Both the position numbers and the translations under genes were made by a program. The notes beneath the pieces are model-generated. The model was given only the letters and a program-made list of their open reading frames with translations, had not been told where the DNA came from and did not search any database. From Kalmanozyma brasiliensis GHG001 (taxonomy: Eukaryota; Basidiomycota; Ustilaginomycetes; Ustilaginales), in the NCBI RefSeq assembly GCF_000497045.1, contig NW_015961990.1, positions 124,001 through 188,000 of the forward strand: a stretch of 64,000 nt of DNA, in the 5' to 3' direction. Below, piece after piece: positions 28,013 to 37,551 of the stretch (position 1 is its first letter; the number at the start of each line of letters is the position of its first letter).

Positions 28013-30541
28013 CTAGGCCGCTGGACGCTCCCACTGCGTCTGCTTGGTCTGCGTGTGAACAAAGTACCAACCCCCCATGGTCTTGGACTGTCGTGGCACC
28101 CAGCCGGGTAGCAGCGGCGGCTCGTCCTCGGAAGACGGCGGCGCGTCTCCCGCTACTCCCCCCGTTGCCGCTGCCACATCTTGCGGCGAGGTCTCCACGG
28201 TGGTGACCGGCGTCTGCTGCGACTGCGTGGCTGCCCCATTTGTCGCCTCAGCTCCTGCTGCCGCCGTGTCTGCTTGAACCGGTGTCTCCGTCGCCGCCGC
28301 CGCCAATTCTGCTGCTGCCGCTGCTGCTGCTTTTCCCTTCTTGGACGGCGTCTTGGATGGCGAGACGCTCACCGAGTCCTCAACGTCTGAAGCGTCGAAC
28401 TCGCCCAAGATGACCTTGCCGAGCTTGGTTCTCGCGATCACCAATGCTCCCCTGAAGCTCGCCGTGCGCGTCCACGTGTGCACGCTACTGCCGCGCATCG
28501 CCTTGACGCATCCCGACAAGAGACCGGCGACACTCAGGCGTGCCCTGAGGTCGATCTGCGTGTCCTCGTCGGCGGCCAGTCTTTTGTCGGCAGGTGTCTG
28601 CTGGATCTGCTCGGCCACGCGTGGGCCGTCCGAGTGCATACCTAGCGATGGGTAGATCCTGCCTGCGACGTGGCCGATGCTGAGCGTCGTCTCGCGGGGG
28701 ATGCGCGTCTGTAGTCGCTCGCTGAGCGAGATCATGACGAATCCGGGAGGAAGAGGAGGCATAGCGGGGAAGCCCGGCTTGCCCGTCAGAATGCTCGGCT
28801 TGGGCAGTCGTGCTTCGAGCTGTTTCGCCTCCTCCAGTCGTGCCGCCGCGTCTAGGCTGTCGTCCGCCTCGAGCCGCTTGATGCTCGCTTGCATGTCCGC
28901 CTGGAGCGCGTTGTACTTGGCCTGCGGCATAATCTGAAAGATCTCGCCGGCCACACGCACCATCTTGGGCGCACGCGGATCGCTGTAGATGGCCGCCAGC
29001 TGAAGCACGTACGACGCGTCTGGGTCGAGGATCAGTGCGGACGGATCGGGCGCGCCGGGCAACTTGTCCGCCACCAGCGTCGCGTTGAGCTGCTCCTGGA
29101 GTTTACGGATGTCGCTCTTCGACAGTCGTAGTCGGACCACGTCGCCCACCCATAGTCGCTCGAGCCCAAAGTAGATACCCTGATAGTATCGCATGTCTGC
29201 TGGCTTCTTTTCATCCGTGGGAGCCGCGCCCAGATCGCGCAAGACCTGCTCTGGTTCGTCCGACGCCGAGTAGGCGTCCGTCAAGCTGTAGAGGTTGCGC
29301 AGCACCGCGACGGCCTCGGCAGCGAACCCGAACGCGACGATAGCCTTTGTGAAATTCGGCTCGGGCAGATCCGGCTGCCGCGATAGGTTAAGATGCGGGA
29401 ACTCGTTCTCGTCGAAGAGCCAGGGATGGTCCTCGCGCGCGCCCAAGTCGCTGTTGATCAGCTCATGCGGGATCAGACCGGCCAGATACGGCGTCAAGGC
29501 GGATTCCGGAGCCCTGACCGTCTCCATGGTTCCGAAGAATGCGACCTGGTAGACCATGCTCTGTTGCACCGAGCTGCTGCTACCGCCGAGGGAAGGCGGC
29601 GATTCGGCACGTTGGCTTGGTGCGGAGACGGCCTCGATGCTGGTCTTGACGTCCTTCTTGTCCTCTGGGTCGTATCCGAGCTGGATGGTGAACTCGACTC
29701 CCGGGTCGACGATCACGGCCGGCCATTGTGCGATCTGCCTCGAAGAATCCGTCGGGTCGACCACGGGCTGCTCCAAGCGACACCACACCATTTCGCCCAC
29801 TCGGAATCGTTCCTTTTCGCCGCGCTTGAGCTCGTGCATGAGCTCCTGCTCGCGCTGCGGGACGGATGCAATCGTGAGACCGGGGACGAGTCGCTTCATA
29901 TCAAGTCCGCGGATGGTGATCGAGGTCTGGCTCTGCACCGGCTCGGTGCCGTCTCCGTTTTGCGACTTGCGTGGACGTCCCACTTTGCCGGCAGCGCTCG
30001 ATGCGCTCATGGGCTCGCCTTTGCGTTTGGTACCGGCGGTCTTTTTCGGTGTGGCGTCACCGCCGGTCGAGGTGCGGGGCCCCTTGTGGCAGTATTTGCA
30101 CCGACAGTTTGCTTTGTTCAGATCCGGATCGCACAAAAGCCAGACAAAGTGCTCGACCGCCTCTTTCGTGGAGCGGAAGCGATGCCCTTGGCTCCCGAAG
30201 AGGTACGGATCTGTGCGGGGCTCGAGCGCCGGACCTTTGCGCTGCTCCGTAAAGTAGTAGTGCTCCGGAAAGTCGTAGAGCTTCCACTTGGCTTTCGAGC
30301 GCGAGAGTGGGTCGAGCTTGAAGTAGGTCGCGAGGTGTTCGCCGAACGCCGTTCGCCATTGATCGTGCCTCTTCTCTTCGCGGCCGAAGACGTGGTAGTA
30401 GTTGACTTCGACGTCTGTCTTGGCCGGAACTACTGTGTTCGGCGGCCCATAGTCGGGGTCGCCATCGGAGCGCGGAAACTTGATGAAGCCGTCTGGACGA
30501 AAGATGGTCTCGTCCGTGGCTACTTCGTGCGGTGGCAGCAT
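28013..30541 (-). CDS. clr2: Clr2-like transcriptional silencing factor with C-terminal WW domain
   Basis: The product has 842 residues. The N-terminal block about 45-150 resembles the Clr2 transcription-silencing domain: YDFPEHYYFTEQRKGP, PRTDPYLFGSQGHRFRS, HFVWLLCDPDLNKANCRCKYC. Large beta-rich regions follow (FRVGEMVWCRLEQP near 250, GLERLWVGDVVRLRL near 470), then an Ala-rich segment (about 750-800). A WW domain closes the protein (LPGWVPRQSKTMGGWYFVHT then TQWERP). Clr2 is a subunit of the fission yeast SHREC histone-deacetylase complex, acting in heterochromatic gene silencing. The WW domain is not part of the fission yeast protein as I know it. The assignment rests on the N-terminal domain; the silencing role is inference. 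Confidence 0.68.
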   Translation of the reverse strand: MLPPHEVATDETIFRPDGFIKFPRSDGDPDYGPPNTVVPAKTDVEVNYYHVFGREEKRHDQWRTAFGEHLATYFKLDPLSRSKAKWKLYDFPEHYYFTEQRKGPALEPRTDPYLFGSQGHRFRSTKEAVEHFVWLLCDPDLNKANCRCKYCHKGPRTSTGGDATPKKTAGTKRKGEPMSASSAAGKVGRPRKSQNGDGTEPVQSQTSITIRGLDMKRLVPGLTIASVPQREQELMHELKRGEKERFRVGEMVWCRLEQPVVDPTDSSRQIAQWPAVIVDPGVEFTIQLGYDPEDKKDVKTSIEAVSAPSQRAESPPSLGGSSSSVQQSMVYQVAFFGTMETVRAPESALTPYLAGLIPHELINSDLGAREDHPWLFDENEFPHLNLSRQPDLPEPNFTKAIVAFGFAAEAVAVLRNLYSLTDAYSASDEPEQVLRDLGAAPTDEKKPADMRYYQGIYFGLERLWVGDVVRLRLSKSDIRKLQEQLNATLVADKLPGAPDPSALILDPDASYVLQLAAIYSDPRAPKMVRVAGEIFQIMPQAKYNALQADMQASIKRLEADDSLDAAARLEEAKQLEARLPKPSILTGKPGFPAMPPLPPGFVMISLSERLQTRIPRETTLSIGHVAGRIYPSLGMHSDGPRVAEQIQQTPADKRLAADEDTQIDLRARLSVAGLLSGCVKAMRGSSVHTWTRTASFRGALVIARTKLGKVILGEFDASDVEDSVSVSPSKTPSKKGKAAAAAAAELAAAATETPVQADTAAAGAEATNGAATQSQQTPVTTVETSPQDVAAATGGVAGDAPPSSEDEPPLLPGWVPRQSKTMGGWYFVHTQTKQTQWERPAA

Positions 30542-31443
30542 CGTGAGTGGTGGCCTATCCTAAGAGGTGCGGATCGGAGATGACTCGTCGAGTAGCCTCG
30601 AGACGTGCTCCGCAGATGCTTCCACTGTGGGAGTTGTTTCGTCGGTGGATCGGGCGTGTTACTAGGGTAACAAGCGCGGGCTTTGCATGCGAACCCTGCT
30701 TCCACCTTGCGGATGACTGGCTGAGAGCGAGATGTGCGGGATGTGCGTGCGATGGCGTGCTGCCGTGAGCGGAGCCGAGAGCGTGTGGAAGCGGAGAACA
30801 AGGATCGATATCGTCGAACGCGGTGACTCGTTGCCCTAAGGGCTGTGCTGAGTCGTCTGCGGGGGAGCGGGCATGATCAGGTCGTTGAAATGGACCGTTT
30901 TCGAGATTAGGACCGGTAGCGGATGTAGATGGCGCAGCGAAGGGCCTCGGATGGTCTTGATGGCGCAGCTTGCAGGGCCGTCTTGATATTATGCCCGCAG
31001 AAGATGGAGGGTATACCGAGACGAGAGAGGAACGGTCGGAGATGGTGATGGCGACGATGATAGTGTGCGGAAAGGATGGCGAAGGAGCTTTGTTCGCGAG
31101 TTGAAGGAAAGGAAGGGTCTTCTCGGCTGGAAAATTGCGCCTTGGCCTGTGAGCTGTGTTTCTTCATGTGACGATGTGACTGACTGCGCGCGCGTGTTGC
31201 AGATCAGAAGAAAGCTTCACTCGAGACGCGACCGAGCTCAACTTGAGTTTCACTCTCGCTCATTTCATTTCCACATGAGGCTTCCAACAACGAGTATCAG
31301 ACGTGGTGTGGAAGTTTCGCCGTGCACGCGAAAGAAGATGAAAGACAGAGGCGGGTACACGATGCAAAGACAAGCAGGGTATAACAAGACCATCTACGGG
31401 CGAGTCTTGGATGAAGCAACGGAGAGCGGTAGCAGAGGACCAT
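30542..31443. other. Intergenic Clr2-like gene to PRI1
   Basis: A 902-bp gap between two minus-strand genes: the Clr2-like promoter on the left and the PRI1 3' region on the right. No convincing small ORF, RNA gene or repeat is seen. Confidence 0.45.
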
Positions 31444-32925
31444 CTAGAAGTCGTTTGCGTTGAGCTCCTGCAACGCTCTCCTTGTTGCGCGGGTCTCCTT
31501 GGCGATGGCATTGCAGTGCTTCTCGAACAGCTGCACAAACGGTCGCAAGCTCGTCTTTTCCCAATCCTGCTTGACCGTGGCAGCAGCATCGCCAGCAGTG
31601 GCGGTTTCGTTCTTGTAGTTGCTCTTGACAGCAGCTGAGCTGTCCTTGTGACTTGCCTCGTATGCGTTGAGCTCTCGCAGCAGCTGGGCGACGGTGGGGC
31701 ATCCACCTTCGGGATCAAAGTCGAACACCTTGGATGGCTCGAGCGGCACGCAGACCCTGCCTGTCGCTGGGTGGACGACAAACGGCGACTTGAGCAAGTG
31801 ATTGAGGTGCTTGGAGACCTCTGCGTCGATGCGTGGGTAGGTGTACTGGAGGATGATGTCTTCGAGGCAAGGGCGCCAGACTCGCTCGCTCTTGTACTTG
31901 CCTGCTGCCTGGGCGCTTTCCATGACGTCCTGCCATTTTTCCAGACTGGACCGACTCGAGGCGCGTTCCCACTTGGTGCGCAGCTTTTCGATCGCCTCGG
32001 ATTCGGAAGAGGGAAGCAGCTGCAACAGCACATCCCACTGTTCGGGCGAGCGGAAGCAATCTTGGTCCTTGAGCACCGTGTCGACGAAGGCAAGCTTCAA
32101 AGGACCACTCTCGCTGCCCTCGCCGCCAATGGCACGTCGCAAGCTCGGGTGCAGACTCCTTCCACCAGCACTACCGACCCAACCAGCGTCGACCTTTTTG
32201 ACCTGGTTGGCACCGCCCTTGATCACCTCGAGCCATCCGACGATCGCCTTACGTGCGTCGTCCGCCAGCTCGAATGCCTCCTTGTCCGAAATCCAGCAAT
32301 GGATACCACGACGACCCGAGTAGACCCATAGCAGATGCTTGAACCCAAAGTCCTCCCTGAGCGCCTCGTCGAGCACCTGCACTGCCACGGCGATGAACGA
32401 CCAGCAGCGCTTGCAAATGCCCTTTCCCGAACAGCATGTTCGCACCTCGTCGTAGTCGGTCATATCGATATCGAATACCAATTCACGCTGTACCGGCTTG
32501 AACGACGCCTTTTGCACCGTCTTGCGATCCTTGGGCTTGGCCGTGTAGACCGGGCCGATTTCGAAACGAGCCGGGTTGAGGCGGCAGACTTCCTTCTTGA
32601 GCTCGTCGGCGGACGAGAAGGAGTTGTATCGGAGGTAGGCCTCGTTCTGGAGTGTGAAGGCGAATTCGCGGTGAGTGAAGCACTTGGTAGCAGCCATGTG
32701 AGGCAGATCGTGGTTGAGCCAGGAGAAGAGCTGCTTCCAAGGAAAGAGACGACGGTAGAAGCTGAGCATGGACATGGGATCGGACGAGTCACGGATCTCG
32801 ATGGCTCGCTCGTCGATCGAGGTGAAGGCGTTGTCCGGGAGATCATCGTCGAGGTCCATGTCGGGCGGTGGAGGGCGTGCGGCAGGAAGCGCCGAGGAGG
32901 ACGCCATGACAGCAGCGGAGGCCAT
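31444..32925 (-). CDS. PRI1: DNA primase small (catalytic) subunit Pri1
   Basis: The product has 493 residues from the ATG at 32925. That Met is preferred because the 85 codons upstream lack homology, while the Asp-rich DMDLDDDLPDNAF region starts shortly after it. Family motifs are present: FSWLNHDLPHMAATKCFTHREF near the N-terminus, the catalytic Asp motif FDIDMTDYD (about 149-157), a zinc-binding cluster (CCSGKGICKRC), and SGRRGIHCWISDKEA, the nucleotide-binding SGRRG-H block. Pri1 makes the RNA primer in the Pol-alpha/primase complex at replication forks. Length is near the usual 410-460, with a C-terminal extension containing Lys/Ala-rich stretches. All catalytic motifs look intact. Confidence 0.95.
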   Translation of the reverse strand: MASAAVMASSSALPAARPPPPDMDLDDDLPDNAFTSIDERAIEIRDSSDPMSMLSFYRRLFPWKQLFSWLNHDLPHMAATKCFTHREFAFTLQNEAYLRYNSFSSADELKKEVCRLNPARFEIGPVYTAKPKDRKTVQKASFKPVQRELVFDIDMTDYDEVRTCCSGKGICKRCWSFIAVAVQVLDEALREDFGFKHLLWVYSGRRGIHCWISDKEAFELADDARKAIVGWLEVIKGGANQVKKVDAGWVGSAGGRSLHPSLRRAIGGEGSESGPLKLAFVDTVLKDQDCFRSPEQWDVLLQLLPSSESEAIEKLRTKWERASSRSSLEKWQDVMESAQAAGKYKSERVWRPCLEDIILQYTYPRIDAEVSKHLNHLLKSPFVVHPATGRVCVPLEPSKVFDFDPEGGCPTVAQLLRELNAYEASHKDSSAAVKSNYKNETATAGDAAATVKQDWEKTSLRPFVQLFEKHCNAIAKETRATRRALQELNANDF

Positions 32926-33320
32926 TATGAAAGGGAAGCGAGGATGGTGATGTGACCCCTGGGTGCTTCTCGGTGAGCTGATGGTGAGCAGAAGAACAAG
33001 TGTGCGAGATGTAGCTGAGCTTGCCTTGTTGCTGAGTTGGATGAGAGTGTTACTCGCAGCTGAGCAGTCCAAGTCTAAGAGCGCGTCTTCGTGTTGCTCT
33101 GCCCTGAATTTGTGCGCACGACGAGTAAAGTGGCGTCTCAGCCCAAAGACGCGTCCATCTGCATAAGAACAGCAGAGCAACGACCCAAATCGGGCGATTC
33201 ACTCGGTCAATTCACCGGCCACGCTTGGACCGACTGGATGCTCCACAACTGCAGCCGAGACCATCACCATCCTCATTCGCATTCTGAGCATTGACAACTC
33301 CACGAGCTCCTTCACCAACG
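32926..33320. promoter_or_regulatory. Divergent promoter PRI1/IST1
   Basis: A 395-bp spacer between two divergent start codons. An ACGCGTC (MCB-like) element occurs at 33149-33155; such elements regulate replication genes at G1/S in yeasts, so it may be relevant to PRI1. This is inference from a 7-base match. Confidence 0.35.
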
Positions 33321-34197
33321 ATGGTGCCATACAACGGAGCCCGCACGAAAGTGCAGCTCAAGCTCACCATTCAAAGATGCAAGATGCTTCAAGAAAAGAA
33401 GGTGGGTCTCGCTAGTCATTCACTTGGCATCTCAACGCTAATGAAGCGCTGCTGACACGTGCTCGATCATTGCGCAGGAGGCTATGGCGAAACAAGCGCG
33501 GCGAGACATATCTGCTCTCGTGGAGAAGGGCAAGCTCGAGACGGCCCGAATCAAGACCGAAGGCATTATCTCCGAAGACATCCATCTCGAGCTGCTCGAA
33601 CTCATGGAGCTGTACGCCGAAACACTCCTCGCGCGATTCGCCCTACTCGACCAGCCCACCCGAGAACCTGATCTGAGTATCATGCCAGCTTTGACCGCCA
33701 TCATCCATGCTGCACCACGAACCGAGCTGAAAGAGCTGCACGTGCTCAGGGAGATGCTCATGGCCAAGTTTGGACGGGAGTTTGCTCAGGATGTCATGGA
33801 CAACAAGGACTCGTGCGTGCCAGAGAGAGTCATGAACAAGTTACTGGTGGAAGCACCGGATGCCAAGCTGGTCGACTTGTACATCTTCGAGATCTGCAAA
33901 GCGTACGATGTGCCCTTCTCGTCGCCGCATTTGCCAGAGACCAAGGTGGAGGAGGAGGAAGAGGAGCAGGTCGAAGAGCAAGTAGGGGATGCAGAGAAGG
34001 TGACCAATGATCAAGCAGATGCAAAAGCGAGCGCAGACAAGAACGCGGCTACAAAGACAACGGCAGTCAAGAAGGAGGGAGCAGCGAGCGATGCGCCGGA
34101 GAAGAAACAAGTAGATGCGGCGCCACCACGAAAGAAGACGGACAAGGAGGAGTACGATTCGCTCGAAGCACGCTTTGCTGCGCTCAAACGTAAATGA
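33321..34197 (+). CDS. IST1: ESCRT-III regulator Ist1, two exons
   Basis: Exon 1 is 33321-33401 (27 codons) and exon 2 is 33478-34197, giving 266 residues. The 76-nt intron has a GTGGGT donor, a CTGAC branch (33451) and a GCGCAG acceptor. The joined N-terminus reads through the family hallmark: KVQLKLTIQRCKMLQEKK, then EAMAKQARRDISALVEKGK. ARIKTEGIISEDIHLELLEL and LYAETLLARFALL follow. Together these form the ESCRT-III-like helical bundle (about 1-175) of Ist1. Ist1 binds Did2 and Vps4 and controls multivesicular-body sorting and scission at endosomes. The C-terminus (about 180-266) is Glu/Lys-rich and probably disordered; it ends in a basic helix. Without the intron the first helix would be missing. 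Confidence 0.93.
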
Positions 34198-34296
34198 TCA
34201 CGTCAGATGCTTTCAAGCAAGATTTCCTGGTCCATCACCGGGTATAGATTGGATGTGGCTGGTGATGAGACTAGTGTACAATAGACAGTGGAACCC

Positions 34297-35418
34297 TCAG
34301 TGTGTTGCCTGGGCTTGGGCGAGATTCGCCTGTGTTGCGGCGTCTCTGAGTCGTTGCAGCGTACGTGCTTCGTAGGCCTGAGAGTAGATGGTCGCTGCGG
34401 ATGCTGACAGGGATGGGTCGTCTTGCGAGCCGGACTGTGCAGCAGTGGCGGCTTCGTCTGGCCTCGCCTTTGGGCGGACATGACCAATATCGCTCGGACG
34501 CGCGATGCCGTGCTTCTTGTACCATTCTACTCTCTTGGGTTCCGTGTAGATCTTGTCCTTGGTCTCGCTGTTCCTAGTATACTGAGCCCATCCGACGAAG
34601 CACTCCTCCAGTATACCGGTGCAACGCATCTCGCCGCCCGTCACCACGGCTTGCCATGCGTCCAGCAGCGTCTTAAAGGTCGCAAGCGCCATCAACTCCC
34701 TCTTGACCTTCCTGCTGGCGGACGGAAGCTGAAATTGTAGGTGTTCCAGCTCTCCAAACTGGCTCGCTAGCGTCTTTGCCAGAGGTGTAGACAAAGGGTC
34801 CGCTGGTGGCTCGAGTGACCCTGCCGACGTCCCTGCGAGCTGAGACAGCTGTGTGGTTGGGAATTGCACCCTCACCGTCTTGTCCAGTGGAAGCAGCTCT
34901 GGCTCCCTCTGCGCCTTTGCATGCTCCTCTTCCATTCTTGTCCTGTCTGCGACCGCCTGGCGTCGCTGTCTTGCCTTGGCGTCGATCTCGTCCTGCTTGC
35001 GCTTCATCAGTCGACGCGACTCTGCCTGCAGCTCTGCGACCTTTGTGACTCGCTCTCTCGCCAGCCTGATTGCATCCTGCCGCTTCTGCAGAGCGTCCTT
35101 TTCGCTGCGTTCGAGTTCGTCTGCCATCTGGCGCCGCTTTCCTTCGTACTGATCTTGTCGTTCGCGTTTCGCAGCATCCTCTGCATTCCGCTGAACAGCA
35201 CGCGCACGCGCCGCTGGGTCCATGAGCGTCTCATATGCGAGATTGATCTCGTGGAAACGTGCTGCCGCCTTGACGGGATCGACATCCTTGCCTGCTTTGT
35301 CCGGATGATACCGTAGAGAGAGTTTGCGATACGCCTTTTTGATCTCGGCCTCAGTGGCCGTCGTTGGCAGCGAGAGGACGCGGAACGAATCGTCCATTTC
35401 GCTGTGAGATGCCGACAT
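34297..35418 (-). CDS. CWC23: DNAJC17/Cwc23-like J-domain splicing protein
   Basis: The product has 373 residues from the ATG at 35418. The J domain begins 10 residues later, so the longer frame to 35586 is not needed. The J domain (about 8-80) has YRKLSLRYHPDKAG with the HPD motif intact. A long Arg/Glu/Gln-rich helix follows (about 90-185), then an RRM-like fold at about 195-300 (VRVQFP strand, LASQFGELEHLQFQL, RELMALATFKTLLDAWQAV). J domain plus charged helix plus RRM is the DNAJC17 layout. The yeast relative Cwc23 works with Ntr1 in spliceosome disassembly, and an Ntr1 homologue is also in this window. Gene symbol follows yeast and is tentative. Divergent from MTF1, 256 bp apart. Confidence 0.82.
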   Translation of the reverse strand: MSASHSEMDDSFRVLSLPTTATEAEIKKAYRKLSLRYHPDKAGKDVDPVKAAARFHEINLAYETLMDPAARARAVQRNAEDAAKRERQDQYEGKRRQMADELERSEKDALQKRQDAIRLARERVTKVAELQAESRRLMKRKQDEIDAKARQRRQAVADRTRMEEEHAKAQREPELLPLDKTVRVQFPTTQLSQLAGTSAGSLEPPADPLSTPLAKTLASQFGELEHLQFQLPSASRKVKRELMALATFKTLLDAWQAVVTGGEMRCTGILEECFVGWAQYTRNSETKDKIYTEPKRVEWYKKHGIARPSDIGHVRPKARPDEAATAAQSGSQDDPSLSASAATIYSQAYEARTLQRLRDAATQANLAQAQATH

Positions 35419-35674
35419 GGTGCAGTTCAGCCTCTCTCGGGCGGCGGAAGGTTGCCGAGTTGGAGGTGAAGTGAGAGAAGGCTGAGTTGTGTCAAAGGAT
35501 GAGCAAAGGGTCCAACTACAGCTCCCGTCTTCCGAGCTTGAACCGCTTTTTTTGTCGGAAAATTTGTGTGGAGAAGACTCGCTCAAGAAGATGTGCTCCT
35601 CCTCCTTCTTCCTCCTTCCTTCTCGTCACCTTCGCCAGCACGAACAACCTCTAGGGCTTTGCTGGACAGTCAAT

Positions 35675-37426
35675 ATGTTCACTTCAGCGAGAACGGCCAG
35701 CCGCGCTCTGGCTCAGCTTGCTGTTGGGACATCCAGCAGGGCCAACGCTCTCCAGGGTTCGGCGAGGTGTACTGCCCTTATGTATTCTCAGCCAGGACCC
35801 TCGTCAAGGACCTTGCGAACAAGTGCCATCTTGGCATCGACATCCTCGTCGTCCGCAACCGAGACCGCCAACGAGATCAAGCCAGAAAAGCCAATACGCA
35901 AACGTAGGTCAAGAGAAGAGATCGAGGCCGCTAAGCTCGCCAAGGAGAAGCTCGGAATCCCCATTCGCAGTCAGCGAAAATCGAGACTGTCCCTCAAAGG
36001 CGGCGGCGCAGCTGCTGCCCCTGCACCTGACAAAGGAACCGAAAAGTTCTCCGAGCGAAAACGAACGAAGCCACGCCCGCCAAAAGTAGAGGATCCGGGA
36101 CGAGTAGCGCGGAGGGAGGTTCGCATGCAAAGGCTTGCCATGGTGGAAGCGCAAGCCGACGAGGTGCCTTCGGCTGAGCTCATGGAACAGCTGCTGGAAG
36201 AGATGCGCTACGACCATCTTCCGCCTCGCGACACATGGAAAGAAGAATTCCCAAACGGCAAAAAGCATCTCACGAGCTATCGGTACTTTGTCAGCAACCG
36301 AACTACGATCAAGGACATGATCAAGGATCTTGGTATTGAGGGCGAGGAACGCAAGGGCGAAAAGGTGACCATCGTCGAGGGATATCCAGGTCCTGGCACA
36401 TTTGCAAGCGAGTTCCTCAAGATGGACCAAGTAGAGAAAGTGATAGCGCTTGAAGACGCGCCGTGCTTCTTGGAGAAGCTCGAGAAGCTGCAAGCCCAGC
36501 TCGAAGACGAGAAGCCAGGTACGGGCTCCCGGTTGGACATTGTCAAGTCGTCGGCATATCAGTGGGATACATACAGCGAGCTGGTCTCTTCTGGCAAGCT
36601 GGCGCATCTCAACGATCGCGTCACCACCTCGGACGGCAAATCCGTCGAGTTCACCACCAACGACTTCAAGGGGCCCGATCACTCGGATGCGAGCTGGCAG
36701 GAGCTCTCGCCGCTCCTCTTCTTCGCCCAGCTGCCCAACACGGTGTATGGCGAGCAGCTCTTTGCGCAGATCATCTCTGCGATTGCAAGCCGTAGCTGGC
36801 TCTTTCGACATGGTCGAATCCAGCTTGCTTTCACGTGTGGAGAGTCGCTCGCCAAACGGTGTCTCGCCGAAGCAGGCGACAAGATCTCGCGCGGCAAACT
36901 CGGTACGACCGTTCAGTGCCTTGCCGACGTCAAAGTGCATCGATACGCTCACGAATTGGCGCCGCACACGCACCACTTTTTCCCACCCAGCATGAGCGTC
37001 GGACCGCGCGTCACCATCTCGGGCACCTCGCTGATCCCCAACAGCAACCGGTCCACGGGTCTCACGCGCATCGGCATGGTCATGATGACTGTGACGCCCA
37101 AAAAGGACCCGCTGGTCAAAGGAGACGTCATCGAGGCGTTCGAGTACATTACGCGGAACCTGTTCATTCTGCGAACCAAGCCAGTGGGGGTCGCTCTGAC
37201 ACACGTCGCTCCTGGGGGGCAGAACGTGCTCAAGATGACCAGCCCAGAACAGGTCGCCAAGGGTCTCATTAGGGAGGACGAGGTAATTCGACCGGAGGAG
37301 ATCGTCAGCGATCTGACCAACGCTCAGTGGGCGTGTCTGGCAAGAATGTTCGAAAAGTGGCCCTTCCGACCGAGACACTTGTTCGAGGAGGGGAGGATCA
37401 AGCCGGATCATAAAGGTCGTCACTGA
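35675..37426 (+). CDS. MTF1: Mitochondrial transcription factor B / Mtf1-like (rRNA dimethylase fold)
   Basis: The product has 583 residues from the ATG at 35675. This Met starts an Arg/Ser/Ala-rich presequence (FTSARTASRALAQLAVG), and the preceding 62 in-frame codons look untranslated. After a basic linker, a KsgA/Dim1-type Rossmann fold begins at about 210: RYFVSNRTTIKDMIKDLG, then the SAM-site-like VEGYPGPGTFASEF at about 232, KVIALEDAP, and the LSPLLFFAQLPNTVYGEQLF strand-loop. The family includes Mtf1/mtTFB, which helps the mitochondrial RNA polymerase open promoters. The SAM GxG is partly kept (GPG), but the catalytic N/D-L-P-Y/F loop is diverged (AQLPNT), suggesting a transcription role more than methylation. 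An AAATTT box (35554-35568) lies about 110 bp upstream. Confidence 0.82.
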   Translation: MFTSARTASRALAQLAVGTSSRANALQGSARCTALMYSQPGPSSRTLRTSAILASTSSSSATETANEIKPEKPIRKRRSREEIEAAKLAKEKLGIPIRSQRKSRLSLKGGGAAAAPAPDKGTEKFSERKRTKPRPPKVEDPGRVARREVRMQRLAMVEAQADEVPSAELMEQLLEEMRYDHLPPRDTWKEEFPNGKKHLTSYRYFVSNRTTIKDMIKDLGIEGEERKGEKVTIVEGYPGPGTFASEFLKMDQVEKVIALEDAPCFLEKLEKLQAQLEDEKPGTGSRLDIVKSSAYQWDTYSELVSSGKLAHLNDRVTTSDGKSVEFTTNDFKGPDHSDASWQELSPLLFFAQLPNTVYGEQLFAQIISAIASRSWLFRHGRIQLAFTCGESLAKRCLAEAGDKISRGKLGTTVQCLADVKVHRYAHELAPHTHHFFPPSMSVGPRVTISGTSLIPNSNRSTGLTRIGMVMMTVTPKKDPLVKGDVIEAFEYITRNLFILRTKPVGVALTHVAPGGQNVLKMTSPEQVAKGLIREDEVIRPEEIVSDLTNAQWACLARMFEKWPFRPRHLFEEGRIKPDHKGRH

Positions 37427-37551
37427 GTCATCGCAATGGAACTCAACACCGCTTCGTATGTGGTGCGACCCGGAAAGATTACCGCGAGGTGCGAGTGTAG
37501 AAGGGTGAATTTAGATGCCATTGCGTATTGAGTTGTCTCTTGTTGGTGAAT

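Noticed and set aside
29393..30583. A 396-codon plus-strand frame opposite the Clr2-like gene
   Set aside because: Antisense shadow; the minus-strand protein has recognisable domains and this one does not.
35489..35674. Longer MTF1 start in the same frame
   Set aside because: The first codons come from the shared promoter with the J-protein gene, include an AAATTT box, and lack presequence character, unlike the region from 35675.
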